Shown here in pieces: positions 24,185 to 32,710 of a stretch of 32,710 bases of DNA. Source of the stretch: Asterionellopsis glacialis. Taxonomy: Eukaryota; Bacillariophyta; Plagiogrammaphyceae; Rhaphoneidales; Asterionellopsidaceae. The position numbers and the translations under genes are program-made. The first letter of the stretch is position 1, and the number at the start of each line of letters is the position of its first letter. A model generated the notes under the pieces. That model saw only the letters and a program-made list of their open reading frames with translations, was not told the origin of the DNA and searched no databases. The DNA lies in contig WKLE02001552.1 of NCBI GenBank assembly GCA_014885115.2, positions 940 to 33,649 of the forward strand, written 5' to 3'.

Positions 24185-24481
24185 GGAAGTAGTCCAGATG
24201 GGAACCAGAGACAGTGGAGCACTACAACAAAATAATGAACTGAATTTATAGAAGCATGCAAAGTAAAAAAGACAGGTGAAAGCTTAGATGAATCATCAAG
24301 AAAGGAATGGGAGATATTGGATGTGGGTAGAAATAAGAAAAAGATTGATGTGCAAAAAATGTAAAAGACCATGAGGACAGTTGTTCAGGTATCCCCAGAT
24401 TGGAGTGACAGTGTAGATGATTCAGATGATAAAGAGGATGACACAAGCTCAGAGAACAGCAACAATAAGAGCAACAAATGA
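24185..24481 (+). pseudogene. coding trace, charged C-terminal region of an unknown protein
   Basis: One plus frame reads for 98 codons to a TGA at 24479 with only a TAA-TGA pair and one TAA inside. It includes TEFIEACKVKKTGESLDES, RKEWEILDVGRNKKK, VVQVSPDWSDSVDDSDDKED and an Asn/Ser/Lys-rich end. The balanced charged composition and acidic tail look like a real protein C-terminus, and the flanking frames are stop-ridden. The family is not recognised. It is presumably part of a mobile element. Confidence 0.5.
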
Positions 24482-25451
24482 AAATTTAATGATTTTTAGA
24501 TAGGTTTAATTTAAGTGATAAGTTTATTGCAAATAAATAATATTTGCTGTTCATAAGCTGGCATTATTCTCTCTTCATGAATGATGAAGCTAAAAAATCA
24601 GCAATACTAATAAATAATATAGCTATTATATAGGGTGATTTAAAAATGAAACTTGAATAAATGTGTCATGTAGATGAACCACATAGTACCAGAATGGATG
24701 AACATACAGCACCACAAAAAAGAAATTTCAGAGGTGTTTGTTGACTATCCCACATGAGACAAATCATTTTTTAAGAGTTAGAAAATACCAAGAAAGCATT
24801 AAAAAAAGGAATTACTACTAACAGGAACATATGCCATGTAAGGATGGGAAAAATAGTGATGATGATTTCACTAACTTTCAGTTAATCATAGTGTGCTGGC
24901 AACAGGAGGCTCCAAGTAACAACTACACCAAATACCTCAATGGCAACCATTGCTAGACTAAGCTCTCTACTGTTGTAAGGCACTACTAATGCCAGCACTA
25001 ACTGAAGCTATACAATATGCTGGATTTATTCAGGTAAGAAGTAACAGTACTTTTACAGACATACAATATTGTACAAATATAAGTACCTGGTATTCTTTTG
25101 GAGTATCTTGTTTATGTCTTAAGGACTTACACCTAGGAACAAAATACTACTCTAAGACTTACCTGGTATAGTTGATAAGATAGTAACTATTGAACAGAAC
25201 TGGTACAGTGTGCTAAGCAACAACTAGGCAAACAAAAGGTATTTTTTTTAAAAAAAGGATATAACAGTTTCAAGCATTGTACTAGTAATTCAATTATTAA
25301 TGATGGTGGTGGTGGTGTGTATGGTGGGAGTACTGAAGATGCTGCAGAGAGAATGATAGTGATGCAGAGATGGTGAATGCCATAAGAAATATTGTTGTTT
25401 CAAGTTTCAAGTACAAAGCACCATAAAATTGCAATGCACAAAAAAGGTTAA
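24482..25451. other. no recognisable gene (CpG-free)
   Basis: I see only short, interrupted frames. A weak trace in the plus strand near 24880-25030 (VNHSVLATGGSK, then MPALTEAIQYAGFIQ near its end) is interrupted by stops and too short to assign. The 9-mer TACCTGGTA occurs twice here (25084 and 25160). Confidence 0.45.
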
Positions 25452-25568
25452 AAACAGAAAAAGGCACCTGCTGCTTCTTCTAATAGGAAACATAAAGCAA
25501 ATATTAACTGGGATGACAATTTTGATTTTCATAGAGATAACCTTCTTATCTTCAAAAAGAATGGTTGA
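25452..25568 (+). pseudogene. short coding trace (38 codons)
   Basis: A plus frame reads KQKKAPAASSNRKHKANINW followed by DDNFDFHRDNLLIFKKNG and then TGA. The composition is protein-like (basic Ala/Ser linker then an aromatic/acidic segment), and further stops follow at once. It cannot be assigned and may belong with the trace at 24185-24481. Confidence 0.35.
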
Positions 25569-27912
25569 AAGGTAGCATAGGAGAAATGATGTAGAGGGAA
25601 ACAGAAAGACATGGAATATTGTTTTACTTTCCTTAAGAAGAAAAATCAAAATGGAAAGTAGAACATAGTAGACAATGATGATGTCATGACTCTAGCTAAA
25701 ACCTAAACTCAAACCACTGACCAATAGTACCAGTAAGAGCAAGCAGTGAAACCACATTTAAAAATGTTAATAAGACTGACCACAGATCACAGATGCTTAC
25801 AATTGTATTGATTGTGATAAAGTTTTATGTTATCTGATAATGATACTAGTAATACAGATTTTTAGAAAGTATTTTATTTGTTGTTTAGAAGATATTGCAT
25901 ACACTGATTAAGGAGAAAGTAATGAAGTACTTAGTACTTAATTAAAATGGTTAAACAATTTAGAATGATTGCATATTTATCCCTTATTTCCAGGCACAGT
26001 TTGAAACTTGTGTTCTCCTTGTATCATTTGGCATTCCATCAAGAATATCATGGTCAAGCTAATTATTGGCATCAATACCTACTAACAGTATATTCTCTTC
26101 ATAAGTTTCAATTTTATTTTCAATCCTTTTAAATCTATATAACAAACCGTGTTAAATTAATAGTTGTATATATACTCTTCTTATCTTTTCTTATCCTCTC
26201 ATCTTATAAGACCTTATAATACCATTCATGTGGTTTACTCAATAATGTTGTATGAACAAACTCTTGCTCTTCAGGTAATCCAGCATTACCAGGTGCAACT
26301 TCCTAAATTAACAAAGTCACTAAAATCATGTTGGGTATTGGATATCGTCCTACTTGAGAATACTGCACAAATACTCCTCTATCATAATTATGGGTACTAG
26401 TACTATCACCTACAAGTCATCCACACTGTGTAAATATGTTAGACATAAAGTTCTTTGTTGCATAGAACTAATGTTGATGTAGTGTAGCCTGTTTTGCATT
26501 CATTATAGTAGAATCACTGGTATCATCAGTAGATTTACATACTGATGTAGAGGAAAAAGAGTTACATCTGCTGTATATCTAATACAAAGAGGTAAATGAC
26601 ACTTTATCTCAATCATATCAGATTTCCCCCCTCTCTAGCTTCTCTGGAAACCAAATAGTTTTATCAAAAAGATTTTGGATTATTTCTGTGACACATTTCT
26701 CTCTGAAAAGCTGAAAGGTAACTTATTTTTTTTAAAGGCATTCCTTCAATTTCACCTGGTATTGAAATTTGAACCACCATTACTTTCTGGTGAATGACCT
26801 GCCTAAAAATGTACTAGCAGTAACATTTCTTGATTAGCATCAGGCGCTTGTCTTTTTCCATATTTTGGCTTTGAAAAGATTTTGTGACTCTATACTTTTA
26901 AGAAGAAGTTTCTAGAAACTATTCAGTAACATTTTGTATTTACTAAAACCTCCTCAGCATGAGAGAGCTATGCATTACCCCCTCCTCCTCCTCACATCAC
27001 AAGTCATTTTGTGTTTGAATTCATTAATTTCTTATTTAAAATGATACCTGTATTTCTTCCCAGGACAAAGATATATACTCTGTTTTACTTTAGCAACAAG
27101 TAAGGTGACTGAGATAACCAAGCTATTACCAAATTTATCTGTTAAGATTCACCCACCACTTGTTCATAACTGGCATTCTCCTATAAAATCAAAGCAGTTT
27201 TAAGGGAAGTTCCACATTCTTTATTGCAGATTGAAGGTGCAATATTGTATATATTTTTGCTTTTCAGACAGAGTACACATGATGAGGTGTTATCCTGATG
27301 TGATCTTGGTTGATGTACAGTATCAATTGAGAGTTGGGAGAGACATTTGTTTTCTGGGAAGTACACAGGATAAGAAGAAAAAATAGTGAGGTTTTTGTGT
27401 GTGTTTCCTGTAGACTATCCAAAATCTATTGGATTGTCTATTAGACTGCACTTAGGTTAAAGGGGAGAGTTTGAGAGGGGAAAAAAAGGTGTTTTAGGCA
27501 TATGGGTGTATGCGTGTAAATATACAAAATAGTCCACTATTTCTTATAAGATGAATCACAAATAAGGTAACATGAACAGGTTTTTATAGCAGTACATGTA
27601 GTATTCCATATTGTCTTTTGTACATTGAGCTAAGTCTTTTCATATTTTGCAGGTATGGTACTCTTTGTTATGATTTGTTGTCCTGCATACACACTGAGGG
27701 GGACTTGAAAAAAAGGTGGTTTAGGGATATAAGCATATACATGTAAGTATTAAAATTTGTCCATCTCACAATTAAAAAATGCCAAAATTGTCCTTGTATG
27801 GTTGATCATTGAACTGTTCATTGAGATTTGGCATACAACTACACAGGTTTTAGAAAAAACCTATTGGTACAAAACTGTAGACCTGAATTGAAAATTGTAC
27901 CAAAACAGATGA
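25569..27912. other. AT-rich sequence without recognisable genes
   Basis: Frames are short and stop-rich on both strands. Only four CpG dinucleotides occur. The only structure I see is a diverged direct repeat at about 27470-27780, listed separately. Confidence 0.5.
27470..27780 (+). repeat. diverged direct repeat, ~60-nt unit, ~228 nt apart
   Basis: The segment near 27478 (GAAAAAAAGGTGTTTTAGGC, then ATATGGGTGTATGCGTGTAA) resembles the one near 27708 (GAAAAAAAGGTGGTTTAGGG, then ATATAAGCATATACATGTAA). The one CpG in the first copy (TGCGTG) corresponds to ACATG in the second, consistent with mutational decay. It is probably an old tandem duplication. Confidence 0.5.
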
Positions 27913-28431
27913 TTGACCAACTATGAAAGACAAAATATCTCAGTGCATTTATGTAGAAATGTACACAAAGTCTTTTTTTTCAAAGACTTTGGCTGGAGCA
28001 GCAAATTGACACAAACAAAACTGGACAATGATGACAATAATGCCACCATTTCCTTTGCATCAGAAGTAATTACAACATACAAAAATAGTTGTATCCATAC
28101 CATTGAATGACAATGGACATAAAACAAAAAGGAATTGTGATTAATCAAGGAGTACCAGGCACAGGGCAGTTTTACAGCTTTGGAAGTGGTGGATGTATAT
28201 GACATGAGAGACACCAGCAATGGGTCTTGGGGGGGAATTGTTAATGTATCATGGTATGCACTCCCCCTGATGCAGACCAAGACTGTATCAACTGCTCATG
28301 AGCAGTCATTAAAAAAAAGTGATGGTACAGGTTTGACAGATATGGATGTTGCCATTCATGAATATTCAACTAGTACAGTAGAAAGTAGGGATGATTGAAC
28401 TCTCAAGGAACATCTATTTCATCTGTTGTAA
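27913..28431 (+). pseudogene. interrupted coding trace, unknown protein
   Basis: A single plus frame can be followed for about 170 codons with five internal stops. Segments include DNDDNNATISFASEVITTYK, LIKEYQAQGSFTALEVVDVY, DMRDTSNGSWGGIVNVSWYA and a Ser/Asp-rich end. Three of the internal stops are TGA in contexts where Arg (CGA) would fit (E-x-QW, EL-x-LIKEY, DD-x-TLKE). There is no family assignment. A perfect 10-bp hairpin (CAAAGTCTTT / AAAGACTTTG) lies within it at 27966-27991. Confidence 0.45.
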
Positions 28432-29746
28432 GTATGCCTCAGACATGGAGTCCCAGATTATATCTTGCTATGGTTAATGCTTCAATTAAAAATTCAATGT
28501 AATTTCAATAGACACTTTGTATCACAATGTTCTGGTGGTGACTTTCAAATTTACTAGAACTACCATTTGAATACTGTTCACTGTAACTACAACTGTTTTA
28601 ATTTACAGCTTTTATGTAATGATGAATTACTAAACACTGGTGCATATGCTGATGTTGTTGGTGGCAGCTTAATCAATTAGCAAATTTATTTACTAATAGT
28701 GAACATTTCTGTTAAGGTAAATTAGTTCTTAAAGCAATTGTAGTAATCAAGAAACTCTCCTTATGTTGCATTTTTTCTGTACATTTTTTTACCTGTGGTC
28801 AAATGCAATAGGTTAGTTCAATACATATTACATGAACTCACCTAAGATACTGCAACTGTTCCCAATTAGTTCCCTGTAGTCATTACCATCCAGTGCTCCA
28901 CCAAATACAGCACTTCTGTCAATCCCATGGTCAAGCAGAATCTTGTCCAGCTTGGATCTCAAAGGATGACCCCACACTTTTGAGTTCTCAGGCCTTGGCC
29001 TCCTCTTCAAATTGTTTTTTCAACTCAGTCACAATTCATGCTTTATCTTCCATACAAGTTTGCAGAGACACCAGTTGCTATTCTAGTAAGTCCTCTAATT
29101 CAACTTCAACTATAATCTGCTGGTCTTCTTCAAGCATTGATATTCATTGATTCAACTTTCTCAGATACTTTATTGTACAAATTGAATTATAGCAAATCTT
29201 CCTTGGAGGAATCATAATTAGACATACTCTCAATCCACCTTCTTTTGGCAATAGTATACTCATTAATAGCTCTCAGCTGCAGCCTGGATCTCCTCCAAAA
29301 AGTTGTCCAGTATGTTGTTTCCCTTACCAATTGTTATGTACAAAATTAGAGTTATGCAGATGTAGTGACTAAATGGTATTGATTTAAATAGTAGATCCTG
29401 CCGTACCCCTTCCATTCCTTTACTGTAATATTTCACCAATATCAGTTCTCAGTATTAAATTGTTCATGTGTGCTTTTAAGGATTGTATACTCCAATGTGT
29501 TTCTCAAGTGTGGCCAGCTACTTGCCACTGATCTTTTATAAGATCACAGTATGTACACCACTACCTAGAGCTTCCTTCTTTTCCTAGAGCAATTTCATAA
29601 AGCAGAATATCTGCTGCAACAAATGACTTAAGTGGCACACAGCAGCCAGCACAAATATTTGTGTTGTAGTCATCATCATCCTCCACAACCATGGTCACTG
29701 TTGCTGAAGCTGCAGCAGCATTGTTATCCTCATACAAGTTATCATC

Positions 29747-29787
<41 letters not shown>
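29747..29787 (-). repeat. (CAA)n microsatellite, 13 units
   Basis: On the plus strand TTG repeats 13 times plus two bases. In the pseudogene's reading direction it is a poly-Gln tract between the FGGLLDNELMQ segment and the Cys-pair segment. Confidence 0.95.
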
Positions 29788-30479
29788 ATGTTACAAATAT
29801 AACTGTATTTGTAGTTGGACAGAGCTTGATGAACTTGTCTTTCATCTGCATCAATTCATTGTCCAGTAATCCACCAAATGTGTTAGAAATGATTGTTGCA
29901 TTATCCTTCTTGCAGCAAGCATTACCAAGGGCACATGAGGTACCCTCAGAGCTCCATTTGCCATCCTTATCTTTTGTCCTGCCAATGAAGTCAGCAGAGA
30001 TTCTGCTGTGACCTTTCCTGTAGTCAAGATTTATGCAGATGTTGACTTTACTTTACTAAAAGGTATGTCATTTGTTTCCTTGGTAAATCCTTTCAACCAA
30101 AGTTCAAAACAATCCTTAACTGATGTATATGAGAAAGGAATTTTTCACTCCCAATGTACTTATAGTAACCAAATGTTGGCTCAACATGCTCAAAGTTGAA
30201 GATTGTGTTGACTTTGTTATGAGTAGCAAATAGTGGGCTTCCTGCACTATGCTGACAATAATTATGAAAAGGGAGTAGACTTTGTTGGAGAGTGAATAAA
30301 TTATGAGCTATTTTAACTAGTACTAAAAAACACTTGCCAATCTGCCGGTTGGTCTTGACACCTATTTTATGTACAGGATTCTATGGATGGTCTACTTAGA
30401 AATCATGTCCAGTGGAGTTCAGTTTTACCATGTGAAGTGAACTCCCCAAGGCAGCCAATGAATGCCTGCTGGATCACCT

Positions 30480-30670
30480 GTTTGGTGTCATGACTGGAGT
30501 TGTACTGCCATGGAGTGACAGCGCATCACCGAATTCTGATGTAACATGTCACAACGGGAGTTTTGCCACTGTGGAGCATCACCGCATGTGCTTTGCCCAT
30601 GACTTCAATGCATCATGGACATGGTGCATCACCACAGGTGCTTTGTCCATGATATCATTACATCACATCC
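30480..30670 (+). repeat. CpG-normal patch with imperfect ~50-nt repeats
   Basis: The segments at 30575-30614 and 30625-30664 match closely (GCATCACC.CA.GTGCTTTG, then CCATGA), with a third, weaker copy near 30520. Five CpG sites occur in under 200 nt, unlike the surrounding DNA. Minus-strand frames here still read as part of the pseudogene (DIMDKAPVVMHHVHDALKSW). Confidence 0.55.
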
Positions 30671-31112
30671 GTACTACAGTTGATTGACATCATGTATTTG
30701 AGTTGTGTCTCTTGCACAACTTGCTTACTGCACTTCCTACCTCCAAATGTAAACAACCTCTCAACATATTCATTTGTTTTCTATTCAGGTTATGTATTGA
30801 TTGTACTATGGCTTTTGTTCACTCCATACTCATCAATCTTTAGGAATGATAGATAACCATTTTCATTATCCACTTTCTCCCAGGTCTCTTTGTAAATAGT
30901 AGACCTGGCAAAATAGGCAAGCAGGTTGTATAAAGTTGTACTTGTGTTGACATTGTTGTTTTGTTGTTGCCACCTCTGCCGACCAAGGCCACTAACAAAT
31001 TGCATACCCACTTATAATCCTTTGCTGTCCTTCTTATTTTGTCAACATCTGTTGCTCTAGGAATGGAGACTAGCTTAAAGGAACCTCTTGTTGATCCTCC
31101 ATAGGAAATCAC

Positions 31113-32435
31113 GTGTGTTGTTGATCCCCTTTCTTGTGTTTCTTATTTAGTGATATTAAATCATAAAACAATGCCTCGTGCATGCATCCTCTGTCTTCTA
31201 GCATAATGTTTCACTGTGGCATAAAATGAAATTTTTGCTTATGAATTAGGAAAGTTCTATGCCATTAAAGCTTATACGTGTACCAATAAATATACGTTAG
31301 ATTATCGCCTTGCGTTTTATACAAACTCTGAAAATTGTACCGGTAGTGGAAAGTGTGGGTGCCGTATTTTTGATGTCTTGACTGACGATAACGGACCGCC
31401 AGTAGAGCAGTTTTGTGGACCTTCATTTCAGTCAGTGGACATGATTCAGTGGACCATTTTTGCTGACACGCGCCTCTTTATTCTTGTATACCCAGAACTA
31501 GGACGACGTACATACGGTATTTCAAAATTTTTGGATGTTCAAAACATTTTTTTGATATTCTCGAGCTGGACGTGCCAAACATTCGAATAAAAACACAAAT
31601 AATTTCGATGTGGTATGCATCCGCATTGCATCCATCTCTAAATCCCGCTTTAGATAAAGCTGTACGTACGAGTACCTTCTAAAATTCATACCTGGTACAG
31701 TAGAGGCGGGAAACTAAACTACCGCCTCTACCTGGTACTGTAGCTTGTATAATATTGGTTACCAAACATGTCGTTCTGGTATCTAAAGTACTTGGCAAGA
31801 GATATTCTTTTGCGTGAAATAGAATTCATATCATTTTTGAATCAACCGCCAAATATTTTAGTCAACAAAGCTTTTACAATACAGTCAGTATTACTAGGAA
31901 CCATCAAAATTTGTACATATATATTGAAATACTGATGAGCCTTACCAGGTATCGACAATTTAAAGAGACTTATACTGTACACTTAGTACCTTGTACTTCT
32001 GCTATGAATGGTTTATTCCGTCATGTTAAAATTTGTATTATATCAAGTAAGAGAATATATGAAAGGTTCCTACCCCTAGGTACTGGTAGTGCTCTATTCA
32101 TACGACAAAAAATATCGTTACACTATTGATTATAAAAGAAATAGATTATTTTTATATTGAACCGATACACACCAACGGTAATTCTCTTATATTTATTTAT
32201 TATATTTATATAAAGAAAGTCATTACGTCTGCTGCTGAGCAGTTGTTTTTAATTTTCAATTTCGAGAAACCAAGTCGTGTTTACTTCTTATATATTATAC
32301 GAAAATATTTTCTGATTTGAAATTACTCCTATCCATCACAGCATTACAAAATAAATAGATGCACGTGGGAAACAACATCTGAATTGACTCCAATTGTGAG
32401 ATAGAATAGCATCGTAGCATCCACCAGAAAACACG
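31113..32435. other. AT-rich intergenic region, CpG back to normal
   Basis: No gene is seen. CG dinucleotides reappear from 31112 onward (several in 31270-31320). Small plus frames (31378-31590, 31911-32129) lack protein character. The region holds a hairpin flanked by direct repeats (31689-31743) and three copies of the 9-mer TACCTGGTA or its complement. Confidence 0.5.
31689..31743. repeat. perfect 10-bp hairpin flanked by 15-nt direct repeats
   Basis: The stem is GTAGAGGCGG (31700-31709) with CCGCCTCTAC (31722-31731) around a 12-nt loop. Its ends overlap direct repeats TACCTGGTACAGTAG (31689-31703) and TACCTGGTACTGTAG (31729-31743), 14 of 15 identical. It could be a tiny foldback insertion remnant or a structured regulatory element. 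Confidence 0.7.
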
Positions 32436-32710
32436 ATGCGAACAACCCAGGGGATGGCACGGGCATCCTTATCGATGATCTCTTCCAAGCTTGGCGGCAC
32501 GATTCTCGTCGGGTTGCTCTGTCTGCAGAAGACTATAGCCGAACCAGGTCTGATCGATGTTTGCTCTAACACCCAGTGCGCTCCCGTGCAAAGTCTGAAC
32601 GAGACCATGGTAGAACCAGCTCTGATGAAAAACTTAATAAAACCCCAAGGCGCTACTGGACAAAGTCTTATGCTGGATCTTGTTGGATCAACATTCGAAG
32701 CATTGAATGA
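32436..32710 (+). CDS. possible 5' end of a gene running off the window; strand uncertain
   Basis: From the ATG at 32436 the plus frame stays open to the end of the window (91 codons, partial). The product starts MRTTQGMARASLSMISSKLG, then a hydrophobic stretch (GTILVGLLCL) that could be a signal peptide or anchor, then two 24-residue units (EPGLIDVCSNTQCAPVQ... and EPALMKNLIKPQGATGQ...) from a 72-nt DNA duplication at 32541-32684. The opposite strand is also open, from the window end down to 32336, so the coding strand cannot be decided. It could equally be the 3' end of a minus-strand gene. The family is not recognised. Base composition shifts from very AT-rich to about 50% GC at about 32350, which supports some gene being here. 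Confidence 0.35.
   Translation, partial: MRTTQGMARASLSMISSKLGGTILVGLLCLQKTIAEPGLIDVCSNTQCAPVQSLNETMVEPALMKNLIKPQGATGQSLMLDLVGSTFEALN

Larger units (their letters stand above)
22900..31110. mobile_element. CpG-depleted block of decayed mobile-element DNA
   Basis: This 8.2-kb block is AT-rich and nearly free of CG dinucleotides, while GC dinucleotides are common. Between 22900 and 30480 I find CG only near 26148, 26346, 26845, 27513, 29402 and 30346. The flanking genes have CG every few tens of bases. There is no intact gene, but several interrupted coding traces on both strands are listed below. The pattern fits DNA that was long CpG-methylated, so that 5-methyl-C decayed to T. In diatoms, methylation is known to concentrate on transposable elements. 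No terminal repeats or target-site duplications could be identified by eye, so the outer limits are those of the CpG signal, not of an element. Confidence 0.65.
28828..31112 (-). pseudogene. decayed mobile-element protein gene (Cys-pair / poly-Gln / coiled coil / 'HGIDRSA' C-terminus)
   Basis: Read on the minus strand, coding traces follow one another with frameshifts and stops. In order: GGSTRGSFKLVSIPRATDVD (from 31112); a Gln/Asn run then YNLLAYFARSTIYKETWEKV (about 30960-30870); YVERLFTFGGRKCSKQVVQE; KIAHNLFTLQQSLLPFHNYC, then FEHVEPTFGYYKYIG (30320-30100); YRKGHSRISADFIGRTKDKD and FGGLLDNELMQMKDKF (30040-29810); a (CAA)13 poly-Gln; CAGCCVPLKSFVAADILLYE, then WCTYCDL (29670-29530); LFKSIPFSHYICITL, then GKGNNILDNFLEEIQ (29410-29270); an acidic coiled coil (29120-29000); and WGHPLRSKLDKILLDHGIDR, then SAVFGGALDGN (29000-28860). 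The architecture (Cys motifs, an 'IP..HYI...IGKGNNILD' block, a coiled coil, HGIDR) resembles unnamed proteins repeated in stramenopile genomes, but this is memory, not a search result. It is certainly not functional. Confidence 0.6.

Noticed and set aside
29691..30011. Plus frame with a poly-Cys run
   Set aside because: The poly-Cys is the TTG microsatellite read in another frame; the meaningful reading is poly-Gln on the minus strand.
22900..31110. Intact LTR retrotransposon
   Set aside because: I could not find paired long terminal repeats, a primer-binding site or reverse-transcriptase motifs, so no class is assigned.
1..32710. tRNA, rRNA, CRISPR or bacterial operon features
   Set aside because: No tRNA-like T-arm/anticodon pairing, no rRNA-like sequence, no regularly spaced short repeats and no ribosome-binding-site pattern were seen; the intron-bearing genes indicate nuclear eukaryotic DNA.

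Overview
The window looks like nuclear DNA of a eukaryotic microalga, most likely a diatom or another heterokont. The genes carry short GT-AG introns (87-157 nt). One secreted protein has the Pro/Thr-rich linker style common in diatoms. The genes are mixed with intergenic AT-rich repeats and with decayed mobile-element sequence. The taxon is an inference from style, not from a marker gene.

From 1 to about 22.2 kb the window is gene-dense. (i) 1-1887 is intergenic. (ii) 1888-8295 (minus, 4 exons) encodes a 2021-residue secreted, single-span surface protein. It is built from about 13 copies of a ~140-residue cysteine-containing alpha/beta repeat that I do not recognise as a named family. (iii) 9501-10714 (plus, 2 exons) is a complete, bacterial-type aliphatic amidase (AmiE), divergent from the repeat gene. 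(iv) 10845-20306 (minus, 3 exons) is a 3094-residue UTP20, the HEAT-repeat scaffold of the small-subunit processome, tail to tail with amiE. (v) 21365-22147 (minus) is a 260-residue SET-domain protein. The five splice sites of the two large genes and the single amiE intron were placed by reading-frame continuity and by match to repeat or family sequence.

From about 22.9 to 31.1 kb the character changes sharply. There are almost no CpG dinucleotides: I count six between 22900 and 30480, with none in 22900-26147. There are no intact genes. Frame-shifted and stop-interrupted coding traces occur on both strands. The largest trace (about 28.8-31.1 kb, minus) still shows a paired-cysteine segment, a poly-Gln microsatellite, a coiled coil and a C-terminal 'HGIDRSA.FGGAL.GN' block. 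It looks like the wreck of a mobile-element protein. Several interrupting stops are TGA where CGA (Arg) would fit, as expected if methylated CpGs decayed to TpG. CpG frequency returns to normal after about 31.1 kb, and a possible gene begins at 32436 and runs off the window.

The genes do not form one pathway. UTP20 is housekeeping ribosome biogenesis, AmiE is nitrogen scavenging from short amides, and the SET protein is a putative protein methyltransferase. The most novel object is the giant repeat protein. All three of its introns fall at exactly the same residue and phase of the repeat, and its two terminal half-repeats complement each other.
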